Origin: Acidimicrobiales bacterium
GTDB taxonomy: Bacteria; Actinomycetota; Acidimicrobiia; Acidimicrobiales; MedAcidi-G1
DNA: 44,298 bases
Direction of reading: 5' to 3'
Assembly (NCBI GenBank): GCA_029577135.1
Contig: JARQPW010000020.1
Span: 1-44,298, forward strand
Below are positions 33,489 to 41,927 of the stretch, one piece after another. The translations under genes and the position numbers were made by a program. Each line of letters opens with the position of its first letter. Position 1 is the first letter of the stretch. The notes beneath the pieces are model-generated. The model saw only the letters and a list, made by a program, of their open reading frames with translations, searched no databases and was not told where the DNA came from.

Positions 33489-35660
33489 ATGGGGCCGGAG
33501 CAACACCGATCGGACAGAATGACCACCATGACCACCATGACCACTTCGTTTCCGTTCCTCCTCGCTTCCGGCCGGATCGGGGGGATGGAACTCCGCAACC
33601 GGGTCGTGCTCCCGGCGATGGACCAGAACAACTGCACCGACGAGGGCCTGGTCACCGACGAGACCATCGCCCACTACGAGGCCCGGGCAAGGGGTGGAGT
33701 CGGGCTCCTGATCGTCGAGACATCTGCTGTCTCGTACCCGTACGGGGCGACCGCCCGCCACCAACCCGCACTCTCGCACGACGGCGCGGTCCCGGACCTC
33801 CGGCGGCTCGCCGCTGCCGTCCACGCCCATGGTGCGAAGATCGTCGTTCAGATCTGCCACCACGGCAAGACGTCGAGCGTCGACGTCTCCGAGGGGAGGC
33901 CGGCGTCGATTCCGTCGCTCCCACCGCCGCCGTCGGACCCCCGGGGGATGATGGCCGACACGACGATGGACGAGTTGTTGCGGATGGCGACCCTCACCGG
34001 CGGTCAGATGGCCACCTACGCGGAGGCGACGGCCGGACAGCTCGAGGACATCGTTCGCGATTTCGCCGACGCCGCCGCACGGGTGCAGCAGGCCGGATTT
34101 GACGGGATCGAGGTGCACGCCGCCCACGGCTACCTCCTCTCCACGTTCCTGTCCCCGGCATGGAACCGCCGGGACGATGCGTACGGCGGTTCGCTCGAGG
34201 GCCGGACCCGACTTCTCGTCGAGGTCGTCGCCGCGGTGCGCGACCGGTGCGGTACCGACTTCGCAGTCATCGTGCGCCTCGACGGCCACGAGTACGGCGT
34301 CGAGAACGGCATCACCATCGATGACGCCGCCGGCCACGCCAGGGCTGCGACTACTGCCGGCGCCGATGCCATCCATGTCTCGGCCACATCGTCATCGGGA
34401 ACTGGCATCGGGTTCACCGACGCACCCCTTCCCTGGCAGCCCAACCAGTACGAGGGCCTGGCCCGGGCCGTGAAGGCGGCGGTCGACGTTCCCGTGCTCG
34501 CCGTCGGTCGGATCCGACCCCCGGATGCCGAACGCATCCTCGGCGAGGGCGGCGCCGACTTCGTGTCGATGGGCCGGCAACTCCTGGCCGACCCCGACCT
34601 GGTCCGCCGCCTCGACGTCGGCAGGCCCGACCTGGTGCGCCCCTGCATCAACTGCTTCGTCTGCGTCGCCCAGAACTTCTGGAGCGGTCAGCCCGTCTGT
34701 GCGGTCAACGCACGGCTCGGTCACTACGACGAACCCGACCCGTCACCAGCAAGTTCGCCACGGCACGTCGTCGTGGTCGGGGGTGGACCGGGTGGCATGG
34801 AATGTGCCCGGGTCGCGGCCGGACGGGGACACCGCGTCACCCTGCTCGAGGCCGCCGACCGACTCGGCGGTACGGCACGCTTCTCGTCGCTCACGACCCC
34901 GCTGAACGGCGAGTTCGTCGACTTCCTCCGTGCCGCGATCGCCGATGCCGATGTCGACGTCCGGACCGGCGTGCGGGCTGATGCCGAGGTGATCGCCGCA
35001 TTCGCACCCGACGCCGTCGTGGTCGCCACCGGTGCCCGGCGGGACCGGCCCGACCTGCCCGGCATGGACCTCCCCCACGTGCTGTCCGGCGACGACCTCC
35101 GGGCGTTGCTCACCGGCGAAGGCGACCTCGGTGCACGCCGCCCCGGACTCCTGGCGCGACTGGCCCTCGGGGCCGGCCGGCTCCTGGGGCTCACCGGCAA
35201 CATGGGCCGGGTCCGGTCCCTCTCCCGGCTCTGGATGCCCATCGGCCGCCGCGTCGTGATCATCCACGGCGACCTTGTCGGCACCGAGTTGGCGCACTTC
35301 CTCGCCGAGCGGGGACGCACGGTTCACGTGCTCGAGCCCGGCGCCCAGCCGGCGAGCGCCATGGCCCACCCCCGGCGGTGGCGGACCCTCCACGAATCCC
35401 GGAACGCCGGCGTGGTGTTCCACACCGAAGCCGAGACGACCGCAATCTCCCCCACCCAGGTCGAGTACCGACAGGGCGATGCGACCCTCCGGCTGGATGC
35501 CGACACGGTGGTCATCGCCGGCGGGGTGCGGGCGGACCGCGCGCTCGCCGACACCCTCCTGGCCGTCGGCCACGAGGTGCACGTGGTCGGCGACGCCGCC
35601 GAGGAGTGGTACATCGAAGGCGCCGTGCGCAGCGGCCACCGGGTCGGCGCTGCGCTCTGA
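33489..35660 (+). CDS. Old-yellow-enzyme/TMADH-like iron-sulfur flavoprotein
   Basis: The 723-residue protein has three parts: an FMN TIM barrel (about 20-370) with HAAHGYLLSTFLSPAWNRR and YGGSLEGRTR; a [4Fe-4S] motif at cysteines 386, 389, 392 and 404 (CINCFVC, then C after 11 residues); and an FAD/NAD(P)-like part starting VVVVGGGPGGMECARVAAGRG. This is the layout of trimethylamine or dimethylamine dehydrogenase, 2,4-dienoyl-CoA reductase and betaine demethylases such as those for stachydrine. The second dinucleotide motif is altered (IIHGDLVGTELAHFL). The substrate is unknown; an N-methyl compound or unsaturated acyl-CoA are candidates. ATG 33489 has AGGAGG four bases upstream; three later ATGs (33519, 33528, 33537) lie in a repeated ATGACCACC. 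Confidence 0.83.
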   Translation: MGPEQHRSDRMTTMTTMTTSFPFLLASGRIGGMELRNRVVLPAMDQNNCTDEGLVTDETIAHYEARARGGVGLLIVETSAVSYPYGATARHQPALSHDGAVPDLRRLAAAVHAHGAKIVVQICHHGKTSSVDVSEGRPASIPSLPPPPSDPRGMMADTTMDELLRMATLTGGQMATYAEATAGQLEDIVRDFADAAARVQQAGFDGIEVHAAHGYLLSTFLSPAWNRRDDAYGGSLEGRTRLLVEVVAAVRDRCGTDFAVIVRLDGHEYGVENGITIDDAAGHARAATTAGADAIHVSATSSSGTGIGFTDAPLPWQPNQYEGLARAVKAAVDVPVLAVGRIRPPDAERILGEGGADFVSMGRQLLADPDLVRRLDVGRPDLVRPCINCFVCVAQNFWSGQPVCAVNARLGHYDEPDPSPASSPRHVVVVGGGPGGMECARVAAGRGHRVTLLEAADRLGGTARFSSLTTPLNGEFVDFLRAAIADADVDVRTGVRADAEVIAAFAPDAVVVATGARRDRPDLPGMDLPHVLSGDDLRALLTGEGDLGARRPGLLARLALGAGRLLGLTGNMGRVRSLSRLWMPIGRRVVIIHGDLVGTELAHFLAERGRTVHVLEPGAQPASAMAHPRRWRTLHESRNAGVVFHTEAETTAISPTQVEYRQGDATLRLDADTVVIAGGVRADRALADTLLAVGHEVHVVGDAAEEWYIEGAVRSGHRVGAAL

Positions 35661-35705
35661 GCCCCGTCTCGCCCCGGTCGGGCGACCGTCGGTATCGTCC
35701 GCCCC

Positions 35706-36929
35706 ATGACCGATGTCCGGACCGCTCCGTCCTGGAACCCGTTCGACCCCGAGTTCCTCGTCGACCCCTACCCCACCTATGCGAGGCTCCGGGACGAGGA
35801 CCCCGTGCACCGGACGCCGATCGGCACGCTCCTCGTGTCCCGCTATGACGACGTCCACCGCGTGCTGCGCGACACCGAGACCTCGGTCGGCCGGTTCGAA
35901 TCCCGAACCGAGGTACCCGAGCACATGCTGCCGCTCCAACAGGTGCGCGCCGAGCGGGTCCCGTCGATCCTCGGGCTGGACCCCCCCGACCACACCCGGC
36001 TCCGCGGGCTCGTCCAGCGGACCTTCACGCCCCGGGCGATCGGCCGGATGCGCGACCAGACCACTGCCATCGTCGACGACCTGCTCGACGAACTCGCCGA
36101 ACACGGCGAGATCGACCTGATCGGCGAGTACGCCTTCGTGATCCCGTTCGCCGTGATCCACTCGATGCTCGGCCTCCCCGAGACCGACGTGGCGAAGGTG
36201 CGTGCCTGGTCCCACGCCCTCACCCAGACACTCGAACCGTTCCTCACCCCGGAACAGGTCTCCGCAGCACTCGAGGGAGGCATCAGGATGGACGCCTACC
36301 TCACGGATGCCGTTGCGCAGAAGCGTCGGGAACCGGCCGACGACCTGCTCACGCACCTGATCGAGGTCGAGGAGGAGGGCGACCGCATGAGCGAGGAGGA
36401 ACTCCTCTCGATGCTGTCCCTCCTGTTCGTGGCCGGACACGAGACCACGGTCAACCTCATCGGCAACGGGACCCACGCCCTGCTCCAACACCCCGACCAG
36501 TTGGCACTCGTCCGCGATGACGAATCGGTGGATGCCAATGTCGCCGACGAGCTCCTCCGCTGGGACAGCCCGGTGCAGACTTCGGGACGCCGCCTCCTGC
36601 ACGACACCGTGATCTCCGGTGTCGAGGTCGCTGCGGACGAGTTGGTCCTGACCGCACTCGGCAGCGCCAATCGGGACCCCGCCTTCTGGGGCGACACCGC
36701 CGACACCCTCGACGTCATCCGGAAGGACGCAGCCCGGCACGTGTCGTTCGGCAGCGGCATCCACCACTGCCTCGGCGCTGCCCTTGCCCGCATGGAGGGA
36801 GAGATCGCCATCACCCGTTTCGTCCGGCGCTTCCCCGAACTGGCCCTGGCGGGCGAACCGACCTTCAACGCCCGGATCATCCTGCGGGGCCGTAGCACCC
36901 TGCCGGTCCGCCTGGGAGCGCCCGCCTAG
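35706..36929 (+). CDS. Cytochrome P450 (soluble bacterial type)
   Basis: The 407-residue protein shows the I-helix LLFVAGHETTVNLIGNG, the K-helix ExxR in ELLRWDSPVQTSGR, and the heme loop FGSGIHHCLGAALARME with its cysteine ligand. No membrane anchor is seen, so it is a cytoplasmic class I enzyme needing ferredoxin and a reductase. It follows the flavoprotein gene by 45 bases and probably shares its transcript. Its stop overlaps the stop of the convergent MFS gene within a CTAG. Substrate unknown. Confidence 0.92.
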   Translation: MTDVRTAPSWNPFDPEFLVDPYPTYARLRDEDPVHRTPIGTLLVSRYDDVHRVLRDTETSVGRFESRTEVPEHMLPLQQVRAERVPSILGLDPPDHTRLRGLVQRTFTPRAIGRMRDQTTAIVDDLLDELAEHGEIDLIGEYAFVIPFAVIHSMLGLPETDVAKVRAWSHALTQTLEPFLTPEQVSAALEGGIRMDAYLTDAVAQKRREPADDLLTHLIEVEEEGDRMSEEELLSMLSLLFVAGHETTVNLIGNGTHALLQHPDQLALVRDDESVDANVADELLRWDSPVQTSGRRLLHDTVISGVEVAADELVLTALGSANRDPAFWGDTADTLDVIRKDAARHVSFGSGIHHCLGAALARMEGEIAITRFVRRFPELALAGEPTFNARIILRGRSTLPVRLGAPA

Positions 36930-38338
36930 GACTCGACCTGGGACTGGGGCGACGCCATCGCCATGCGCCCCGGGCAGGCGATCGCACAGAAGGCCGCTCC
37001 GACGAACATCGTGACGGCCATGAAGGCCCACACCCGGTCGAAGGCGACCAGGAGTTGTGGAAGAGCCGCATCGAAGACCGCCACCCCGACGGCCACCCCG
37101 ACGGCGAACCCGAGGGTCGAGGTCGTGCGCAACGTGGCACTTGCCATGCCGAATCGCGCCGACGGAACCTCCCGGAGGCCGAGCGAGCTGAACGTCGCGA
37201 ACGTGCACGACACGCCTATGCCGAGAAACAGCAGCGCCGGCAGGACGTCGGAGGCGTAGTCGGACTCGGCGCCCACCCGCAACCACAGCCAGGCCGGTGA
37301 GAGCCCGGCGGTCGTGCACCCGAACACCAGCAGGTTTCGGTGGCCGACCCGGTCGGCGATCGAACCCACCGGGCCACCGAGCACCGCTGCCAACGCAGGG
37401 CCGGGCACGACGCCGAAGCCGGCAGCCAGCGGCGACCACTTCCACAACTCCTGGAGGAGGAGCGTGTTGAACAGGATGATGCTGATGAACGAGGTGGTGA
37501 AGAAGACCTGCCCCGCTGCGGCCGACCAGAACGACCGGATCCGGAAGAGGCGCAGGTCCAGCAACGGGCTCGGATGTCGGGCGGATCGCACCACGACATA
37601 CACGAGGAGCGCTGCGCCCAGCAGTGCCGCAACAAGCGTCGGAGCGGACGCGTAGCCCCACCCGCCACCCTGCACGATGGCGACCAGGACCAGCGCCACG
37701 CCGAAGGTGCCTGCGGGAACGCCGACCATGTCGAAGCGGCCGGTCGCATCTGGGTCCCGGCTCTCCCGGACGAACCGGGGGGTGAGCACGAGGATCAGGG
37801 CGCCGAGCGGGACGTTGACGAGGAAGATCCAGCGCCAGGAGAGCACGTCCAGCAGGATCGCCCCAGCCGACGGTCCGATAGCCGCTCCGAGGGCGGCCGA
37901 GGCGCCCCAGATGCCGAGCACCATCGACCGGCGCTCGAAGGGGAACTCGGGCAACACCATCGACAGCGACGTGGGGCCGATCACCGAGCTGCCGATCCCC
38001 TGGAGCACGCGTGCCGCTATCAGGAACTCGGTCGACGGCGCCAGCCCGCTGCACAGCGACCCCACCACGAAGATGGAGACGCCGATCATGAACATCCGGC
38101 GCCGACCGCGCTGGTCGGCCAGGCGTCCGGCGAGGAGCAGGAAGGCACCGACCGCCACCGAGTAGCCCGAGAGGACCCAGGACAGCCCCGCCTCGCTCGC
38201 ACCGAGGTCGCGTCGGATCGAGGGAAACGCCACGTTCACGATGGAGACGTCGATGACCGACAGCAGCGCCGCCAGCGTCGACACCGCGAGTGCCAACCAC
38301 GCCCGCCGCTCGACCGCCGTCCCCTCCCCTGGCTGCAT
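36926..38338 (-). CDS. MFS transporter, DHA2 (14-helix) type
   Basis: The 470-residue membrane protein has about 14 hydrophobic helices. It shows WLALAVSTLAALLSVIDVSIVN at the start, the MFS loop GRLADQRGRRRMF, the motif-C-like GPSAGAILLDVLSWRWIFLVN, and a second-half GSIADRVGHRN. This fits the DHA2 group of proton-driven drug exporters. The start ATG at 38338 has only a weak ribosome site; the frame is open further upstream without family sequence. It lies between two P450 genes and might export a product or inhibitor related to them. Confidence 0.88.
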   Translation of the reverse strand: MQPGEGTAVERRAWLALAVSTLAALLSVIDVSIVNVAFPSIRRDLGASEAGLSWVLSGYSVAVGAFLLLAGRLADQRGRRRMFMIGVSIFVVGSLCSGLAPSTEFLIAARVLQGIGSSVIGPTSLSMVLPEFPFERRSMVLGIWGASAALGAAIGPSAGAILLDVLSWRWIFLVNVPLGALILVLTPRFVRESRDPDATGRFDMVGVPAGTFGVALVLVAIVQGGGWGYASAPTLVAALLGAALLVYVVVRSARHPSPLLDLRLFRIRSFWSAAAGQVFFTTSFISIILFNTLLLQELWKWSPLAAGFGVVPGPALAAVLGGPVGSIADRVGHRNLLVFGCTTAGLSPAWLWLRVGAESDYASDVLPALLFLGIGVSCTFATFSSLGLREVPSARFGMASATLRTTSTLGFAVGVAVGVAVFDAALPQLLVAFDRVWAFMAVTMFVGAAFCAIACPGRMAMASPQSQVES

Positions 38339-38391
38339 CCCGGCGACGCTACGAGCGGACCCCGGGCCATGACGAACCCTGCCCGATCGGC

Positions 38392-39585
38392 TCAGTGTGC
38401 GGTGTGCACCGGGACCTTCGAGTAGCCGGCCACGTTCGACATCTGGACCCGTTCGCACCCTGTCTCGTCGACGACGAAATCCGGTACACGTGCAGCCATC
38501 TCCCCGATCGCAACCCGGCTCTCCAGCCGGGCCAGGGCGGCTCCGAGGCAGGCGTGCACCCCGTGCCCGAGGCCGATCGCCAATGCCTGCTCCCGTCGGA
38601 CGTCGAACCGGTCCGGGTCCTCGTAGGCCCGTTCGTCGTGGGTCGCCGCGCCCGTCAGCAGGAAGACCGGCTTGCCGGCAGGGATCGTCACCCCGTGCCA
38701 CTCGCTCTCGACCGCCGAACACCTTCCCTGATACTGCGACGGCGGCCAGTAGCGCAGAATCTCCTCGACGGCGTCGGCATGGAGTTCGGGGTCCTCCTTC
38801 ACGAGTCGCCACTGGTCGGGATTCCGATGGAACAGGACGGCGGCGTTGCCGACCAGCTTGGTGACCGTCTCGCTCCCCGCCGCACCGAGCAGGGTCCCGA
38901 AGGCGGCGATCTCGATGTCGTCGAGCGAGGCTGTTCCCCCGTCACCCGTCTCGACCTCGGCGGCGACGAGCGCACTCAGCATGTCGTCGCCCGGGCACCG
39001 CCGCTTCTCGGCGACCAACTCGAGGAAGTACATGGTCTGGGCGATTCCCGCCCCCTGGGCGGCGGCGCCTCCCGTCGCCTCGCCCTCCTCGCGTCGGAGC
39101 ATCGTGTCGGTCCAGTGGCGGATCTGTTGGCGGTCGCCCTCCGGCACCCCGAGGATCGCCGAGATCACCTCGACGGGGAAGGGGCCGGCGAACTCGCCGA
39201 CGAGGTCGAAGGACGGCTCGCCCACGAGCGGCTCCAGGTATCCGACCACGATTTCCCGGACCAGGTCCTCCCAGGAGGCCATGGCCCTGGGGGTGAAGGC
39301 CCGGCTGACGAGCTTGCGGTACCGGGTGTGTTCCGGCGGATCCATCATGATGAGCGACCCCGCCACATCGGCCTCGGAGTCGCTGAGTTGTTCATAGGTG
39401 AGCCCCCGACTGGAGATGAAGGTGTCATGGTCGCGGTGTGCGGCCACGACATCCTCGTAGCGGCTGAGGGCATAGAAGTCGTACTGCTCGCTGTGGTAGC
39501 AGGGGGCCTCGTCGCGCAGTCGGGCATACGTGTCGTACGGGTCGTCGAAGAAGTCCCGGCTGAAGGGGTCGAACTCGACGGTCAT
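38392..39585 (-). CDS. Cytochrome P450
   Basis: The 397-residue protein carries EEILRYWPPSQYQGR (ExxR) and the heme loop GLGHGVHACLGAALARLE. The I-helix reads GTLLGAAGSETVTKLVG, with serine where AGxET proteins often have histidine or aspartate before ET. The first part (FDPFSRDFFDDPYDTYARLRDE) is typical of actinobacterial P450s. ATG 39585 follows GGGAGGAC. It overlaps the TesB-like gene by four bases (ATGA), pointing to a shared role on a CoA-derived or acyl substrate. The redox partner is not adjacent. Confidence 0.92.
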   Translation of the reverse strand: MTVEFDPFSRDFFDDPYDTYARLRDEAPCYHSEQYDFYALSRYEDVVAAHRDHDTFISSRGLTYEQLSDSEADVAGSLIMMDPPEHTRYRKLVSRAFTPRAMASWEDLVREIVVGYLEPLVGEPSFDLVGEFAGPFPVEVISAILGVPEGDRQQIRHWTDTMLRREEGEATGGAAAQGAGIAQTMYFLELVAEKRRCPGDDMLSALVAAEVETGDGGTASLDDIEIAAFGTLLGAAGSETVTKLVGNAAVLFHRNPDQWRLVKEDPELHADAVEEILRYWPPSQYQGRCSAVESEWHGVTIPAGKPVFLLTGAATHDERAYEDPDRFDVRREQALAIGLGHGVHACLGAALARLESRVAIGEMAARVPDFVVDETGCERVQMSNVAGYSKVPVHTAH

Positions 39586-40433
39586 GGGGCGTCCTCCCGG
39601 CGCTCGTGATCCTCGTCCGGCACCAGTGGCCGGATCATCGACTCCTGGGTGAACGATGCGACCATGTGGCCGTCGACATCGAACACGTTGCCGGTTCCGA
39701 ATGCCCGGGCGCCGGCGGCGACGGGGCTGCACTGGTCGACCAGGCACCAGTCGTCGAGCCGGAAGGGCCGGTGGAACACGACCTGGTGGGCGGTCACCGC
39801 CGTCGCCAGGCGCACCGTCGAGTCCGCCTGGCTGAGACCCTCATGCGGGCGCAGCGCCGTGCCGATCACGGTCAGGTCCGTGGCATGGGCGAGCAGCGCC
39901 TGATGGACCGCAACTTCGTCCGGAAGGTCACGGTCAACCCGGGTCCAGAAGCTGAACTCGGCCGGCCCGATGCCACGATCCCCAAGGTCCACCCCGTCGA
40001 CGACACGACACGGCCACGGCACCATCGAGAGGTCGGTCGGCTCTGCCTCTTCTGGACGCCCGACGTCCGGCGCCGGGTCCCCGTGCTCCGGTCCCTCCTC
40101 CGCGACATGCAGCGAAGCCTGGGCCACGAGGCACACCCGATCACCCTGCGTGCCGGTGATCCGCCGCGTCGCGAAGGAGCGCCCGTCGTGTACCGCCTCG
40201 ACCTGGTACTCGAGCGACTCGTCGAGGCTCCCCTCGCGGGGAAACATGCACGACAGGGATCGCACCGTCTTGTCCGGTGCCGAGGCGGCCGCCAGCACCA
40301 CCGCCTGGGCGAGCAACTGTCCGCCGAAGATCCGCCGGTAGTCCATCTGCAGGTGGGGTGCCGTCCAACGGCCCTCCCCCAGGTCCCCAAAATCGAGGCA
40401 TGCAAGCAGTCCGTCGAGGTCCACGAGGCCCAT
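39582..40433 (-). CDS. TesB-like acyl-CoA thioesterase II
   Basis: The 283-residue double hot-dog protein shows RRIFGGQLLAQAVVLAAAS, SLSCMFPREGSLDESLEYQVE, the middle GRSFATRRITGTQ, and a second domain ending DQCSPVAAGARAFGTGNVFD with DGHMVASFTQESMIR. These fit TesB/acyl-CoA thioesterase II, which hydrolyses acyl-CoA esters. I chose ATG 40433, four bases downstream of the livF stop; a longer open frame is not supported. It is coupled to the P450 gene that follows. Confidence 0.88.
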   Translation of the reverse strand: MGLVDLDGLLACLDFGDLGEGRWTAPHLQMDYRRIFGGQLLAQAVVLAAASAPDKTVRSLSCMFPREGSLDESLEYQVEAVHDGRSFATRRITGTQGDRVCLVAQASLHVAEEGPEHGDPAPDVGRPEEAEPTDLSMVPWPCRVVDGVDLGDRGIGPAEFSFWTRVDRDLPDEVAVHQALLAHATDLTVIGTALRPHEGLSQADSTVRLATAVTAHQVVFHRPFRLDDWCLVDQCSPVAAGARAFGTGNVFDVDGHMVASFTQESMIRPLVPDEDHERREDAP

Positions 40434-40437
40434 GGTG

Positions 40438-41154
40438 TCACCCGCCCGACTTCTCGAACAGCCGGGACACGACGACGTCGGCGGCATCGTCCGCAGGCCC
40501 CTCCCAGGCCACGGTCCCCTTGTCCAGCAGCACGACGTGCTCGCACAGGGCGAGGGCATGGCCCACATGCTGCTCGACGATGAGCATCGCCGTCCCGGAG
40601 GCCCGGATCGCCTCGAGCGTCGCATAGATCTCGTCGGTGACGATCGGTGCCAAGCCGAGGGACAGCTCGTCGGCGACCAGCACCGGTGGAGCCTCGACCA
40701 GCACCCGGGCCATCGAGAGCATCCTCTGCTCGCCGCCGGAGAGGGTGCCTGCCACCTGTCGCCGCCGTTCGCCGAGGCGGGGAAAGATCGAGTAGGCGCG
40801 CTCCAGGCCGTCGTTCAGACCCTCCGAGCCCAACAGCCGTTGGAACGACAGCGTCAGGTTCTCCTCGACGGTGAACGTGGCGAACACTGAACGGCCCTCG
40901 GGGGCATGGGCCACACCGGCGCGCGCGTAGCGGAACGTCCGTTCACCCGTCAGGTCCCGGCCATCCACGTGGACCGAGCCCGATGACGGCACCAGCAGGC
41001 CACTCGCCACCCGGGCAACCGTGGTCTTCCCGGCCCCGTTGGCGCCCAGCAGGGCCACCGCACCACCCGTTGGGACGCTGAGCGTCACGCCGAAGAGCGC
41101 CCGGAAGGGGCCGTAGCCGGCCTCGACCGCCCGGAGCTCGAGGGCGGGAGTCAT
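40438..41154 (-). CDS. livF: Branched-chain-type ABC transporter ATPase (LivF)
   Basis: The 238-residue ATPase has Walker A GANGAGKTT, signature LSGGEQRMLSMARVL, Walker B VLVADELSLGLAP and the switch histidine in IVEQHVGHAL. The LivF-type HAPEGRSVFATFTVEENL stretch is present. It works with LivG and the fused permease in uptake of branched-chain amino acids or related organic acids and amides. It overlaps livG by four bases. Actual substrate is unknown, as this transporter family takes many compounds. Confidence 0.9.
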   Translation of the reverse strand: MTPALELRAVEAGYGPFRALFGVTLSVPTGGAVALLGANGAGKTTVARVASGLLVPSSGSVHVDGRDLTGERTFRYARAGVAHAPEGRSVFATFTVEENLTLSFQRLLGSEGLNDGLERAYSIFPRLGERRRQVAGTLSGGEQRMLSMARVLVEAPPVLVADELSLGLAPIVTDEIYATLEAIRASGTAMLIVEQHVGHALALCEHVVLLDKGTVAWEGPADDAADVVVSRLFEKSGG

Positions 41155-41927
41155 GAGCCGCTCCCCACCTCGACGTCGCCGAAATACGCCTGGCGGACTC
41201 TCTTGTCGGCCATCACCTCGGCTGTCGGCCCCTCGGCGATGAGGTGCCCGAAGTCGAGCACGTACGTCCGTTCGGTGAACGACGCCACCAGTTCCACGTC
41301 GTGCTCGACCAGCAGGACGGCGAACCCCCGGTCTCCCTGCACCTCGCGCAGGGTCGCCGCCAGGGCGTCGGTCTCTTCGCGGTCGAGGCCTGACGACGGC
41401 TCGTCGGCGAGCAGCAGGCGGGGTTCGGTCATCAGTGCCCGTCCGACCTCGACGAGCCGGCCCTGGCCGAGGCTCAACGCCTCGACCGGATCGGCGGCCA
41501 GGTCACCGAGGCCGAGCAGTTCGAGGACCTCGTCACACCGGCGCCGCTCGTCGGCGTCCGAGCCACCCCGACCGAACAGGTCACGCAACAGCGAGCCCTC
41601 GCCGCGACGGATTCGATCGGCGAGCAGGAGGTGCTCCCGCACCGTCATGTCCGCGAACAACTCGATGCGCTGGAACGTCCTGCCGATCCCACGTCGGGCC
41701 CGTCGGTGGACCGGCAGGCCACCGATGTCCTGGCCGTCCAGCAGGACCCGCCCGGCGTCCGGCCGGAGCATGCCGAGCACGCAGTTGAAGAACGTCGTCT
41801 TGCCGGCGCCGTTGGGTCCGATGAGGCCCACCCGCTCGCCGGCCTCGACTCGCAGGGAGACATCCTCCAGCGCACGGATGCCGGAGAAGGACTTCCGGAC
41901 TCCGGTCGCCTCGAACAGGGTGGTCAT
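41151..41927 (-). CDS. livG: Branched-chain-type ABC transporter ATPase (LivG)
   Basis: The 258-residue protein has GVRKSFSGIRALEDVSL, Walker A GPNGAGKTTFFN, the LivG-type GIGRTFQRIELFADMTVREH, a variant signature LSLGQGRLVEVGRAL, and Walker B LLLADEPSSGLD. The signature LSLGQ replaces the more usual LSYGQ or LPYGQ. ATG 41927 follows a GGGGGGAGGGG ribosome site. It overlaps both neighbours (livF and the permease) by four bases, as one operon. Confidence 0.9.
   Translation of the reverse strand: MTTLFEATGVRKSFSGIRALEDVSLRVEAGERVGLIGPNGAGKTTFFNCVLGMLRPDAGRVLLDGQDIGGLPVHRRARRGIGRTFQRIELFADMTVREHLLLADRIRRGEGSLLRDLFGRGGSDADERRRCDEVLELLGLGDLAADPVEALSLGQGRLVEVGRALMTEPRLLLADEPSSGLDREETDALAATLREVQGDRGFAVLLVEHDVELVASFTERTYVLDFGHLIAEGPTAEVMADKRVRQAYFGDVEVGSGS

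Noticed and set aside
34743-38300. An 1185-residue minus-strand open frame
   Set aside because: It runs through the antisense of the flavoprotein and P450 genes and out of frame through the MFS gene; no domain is visible.
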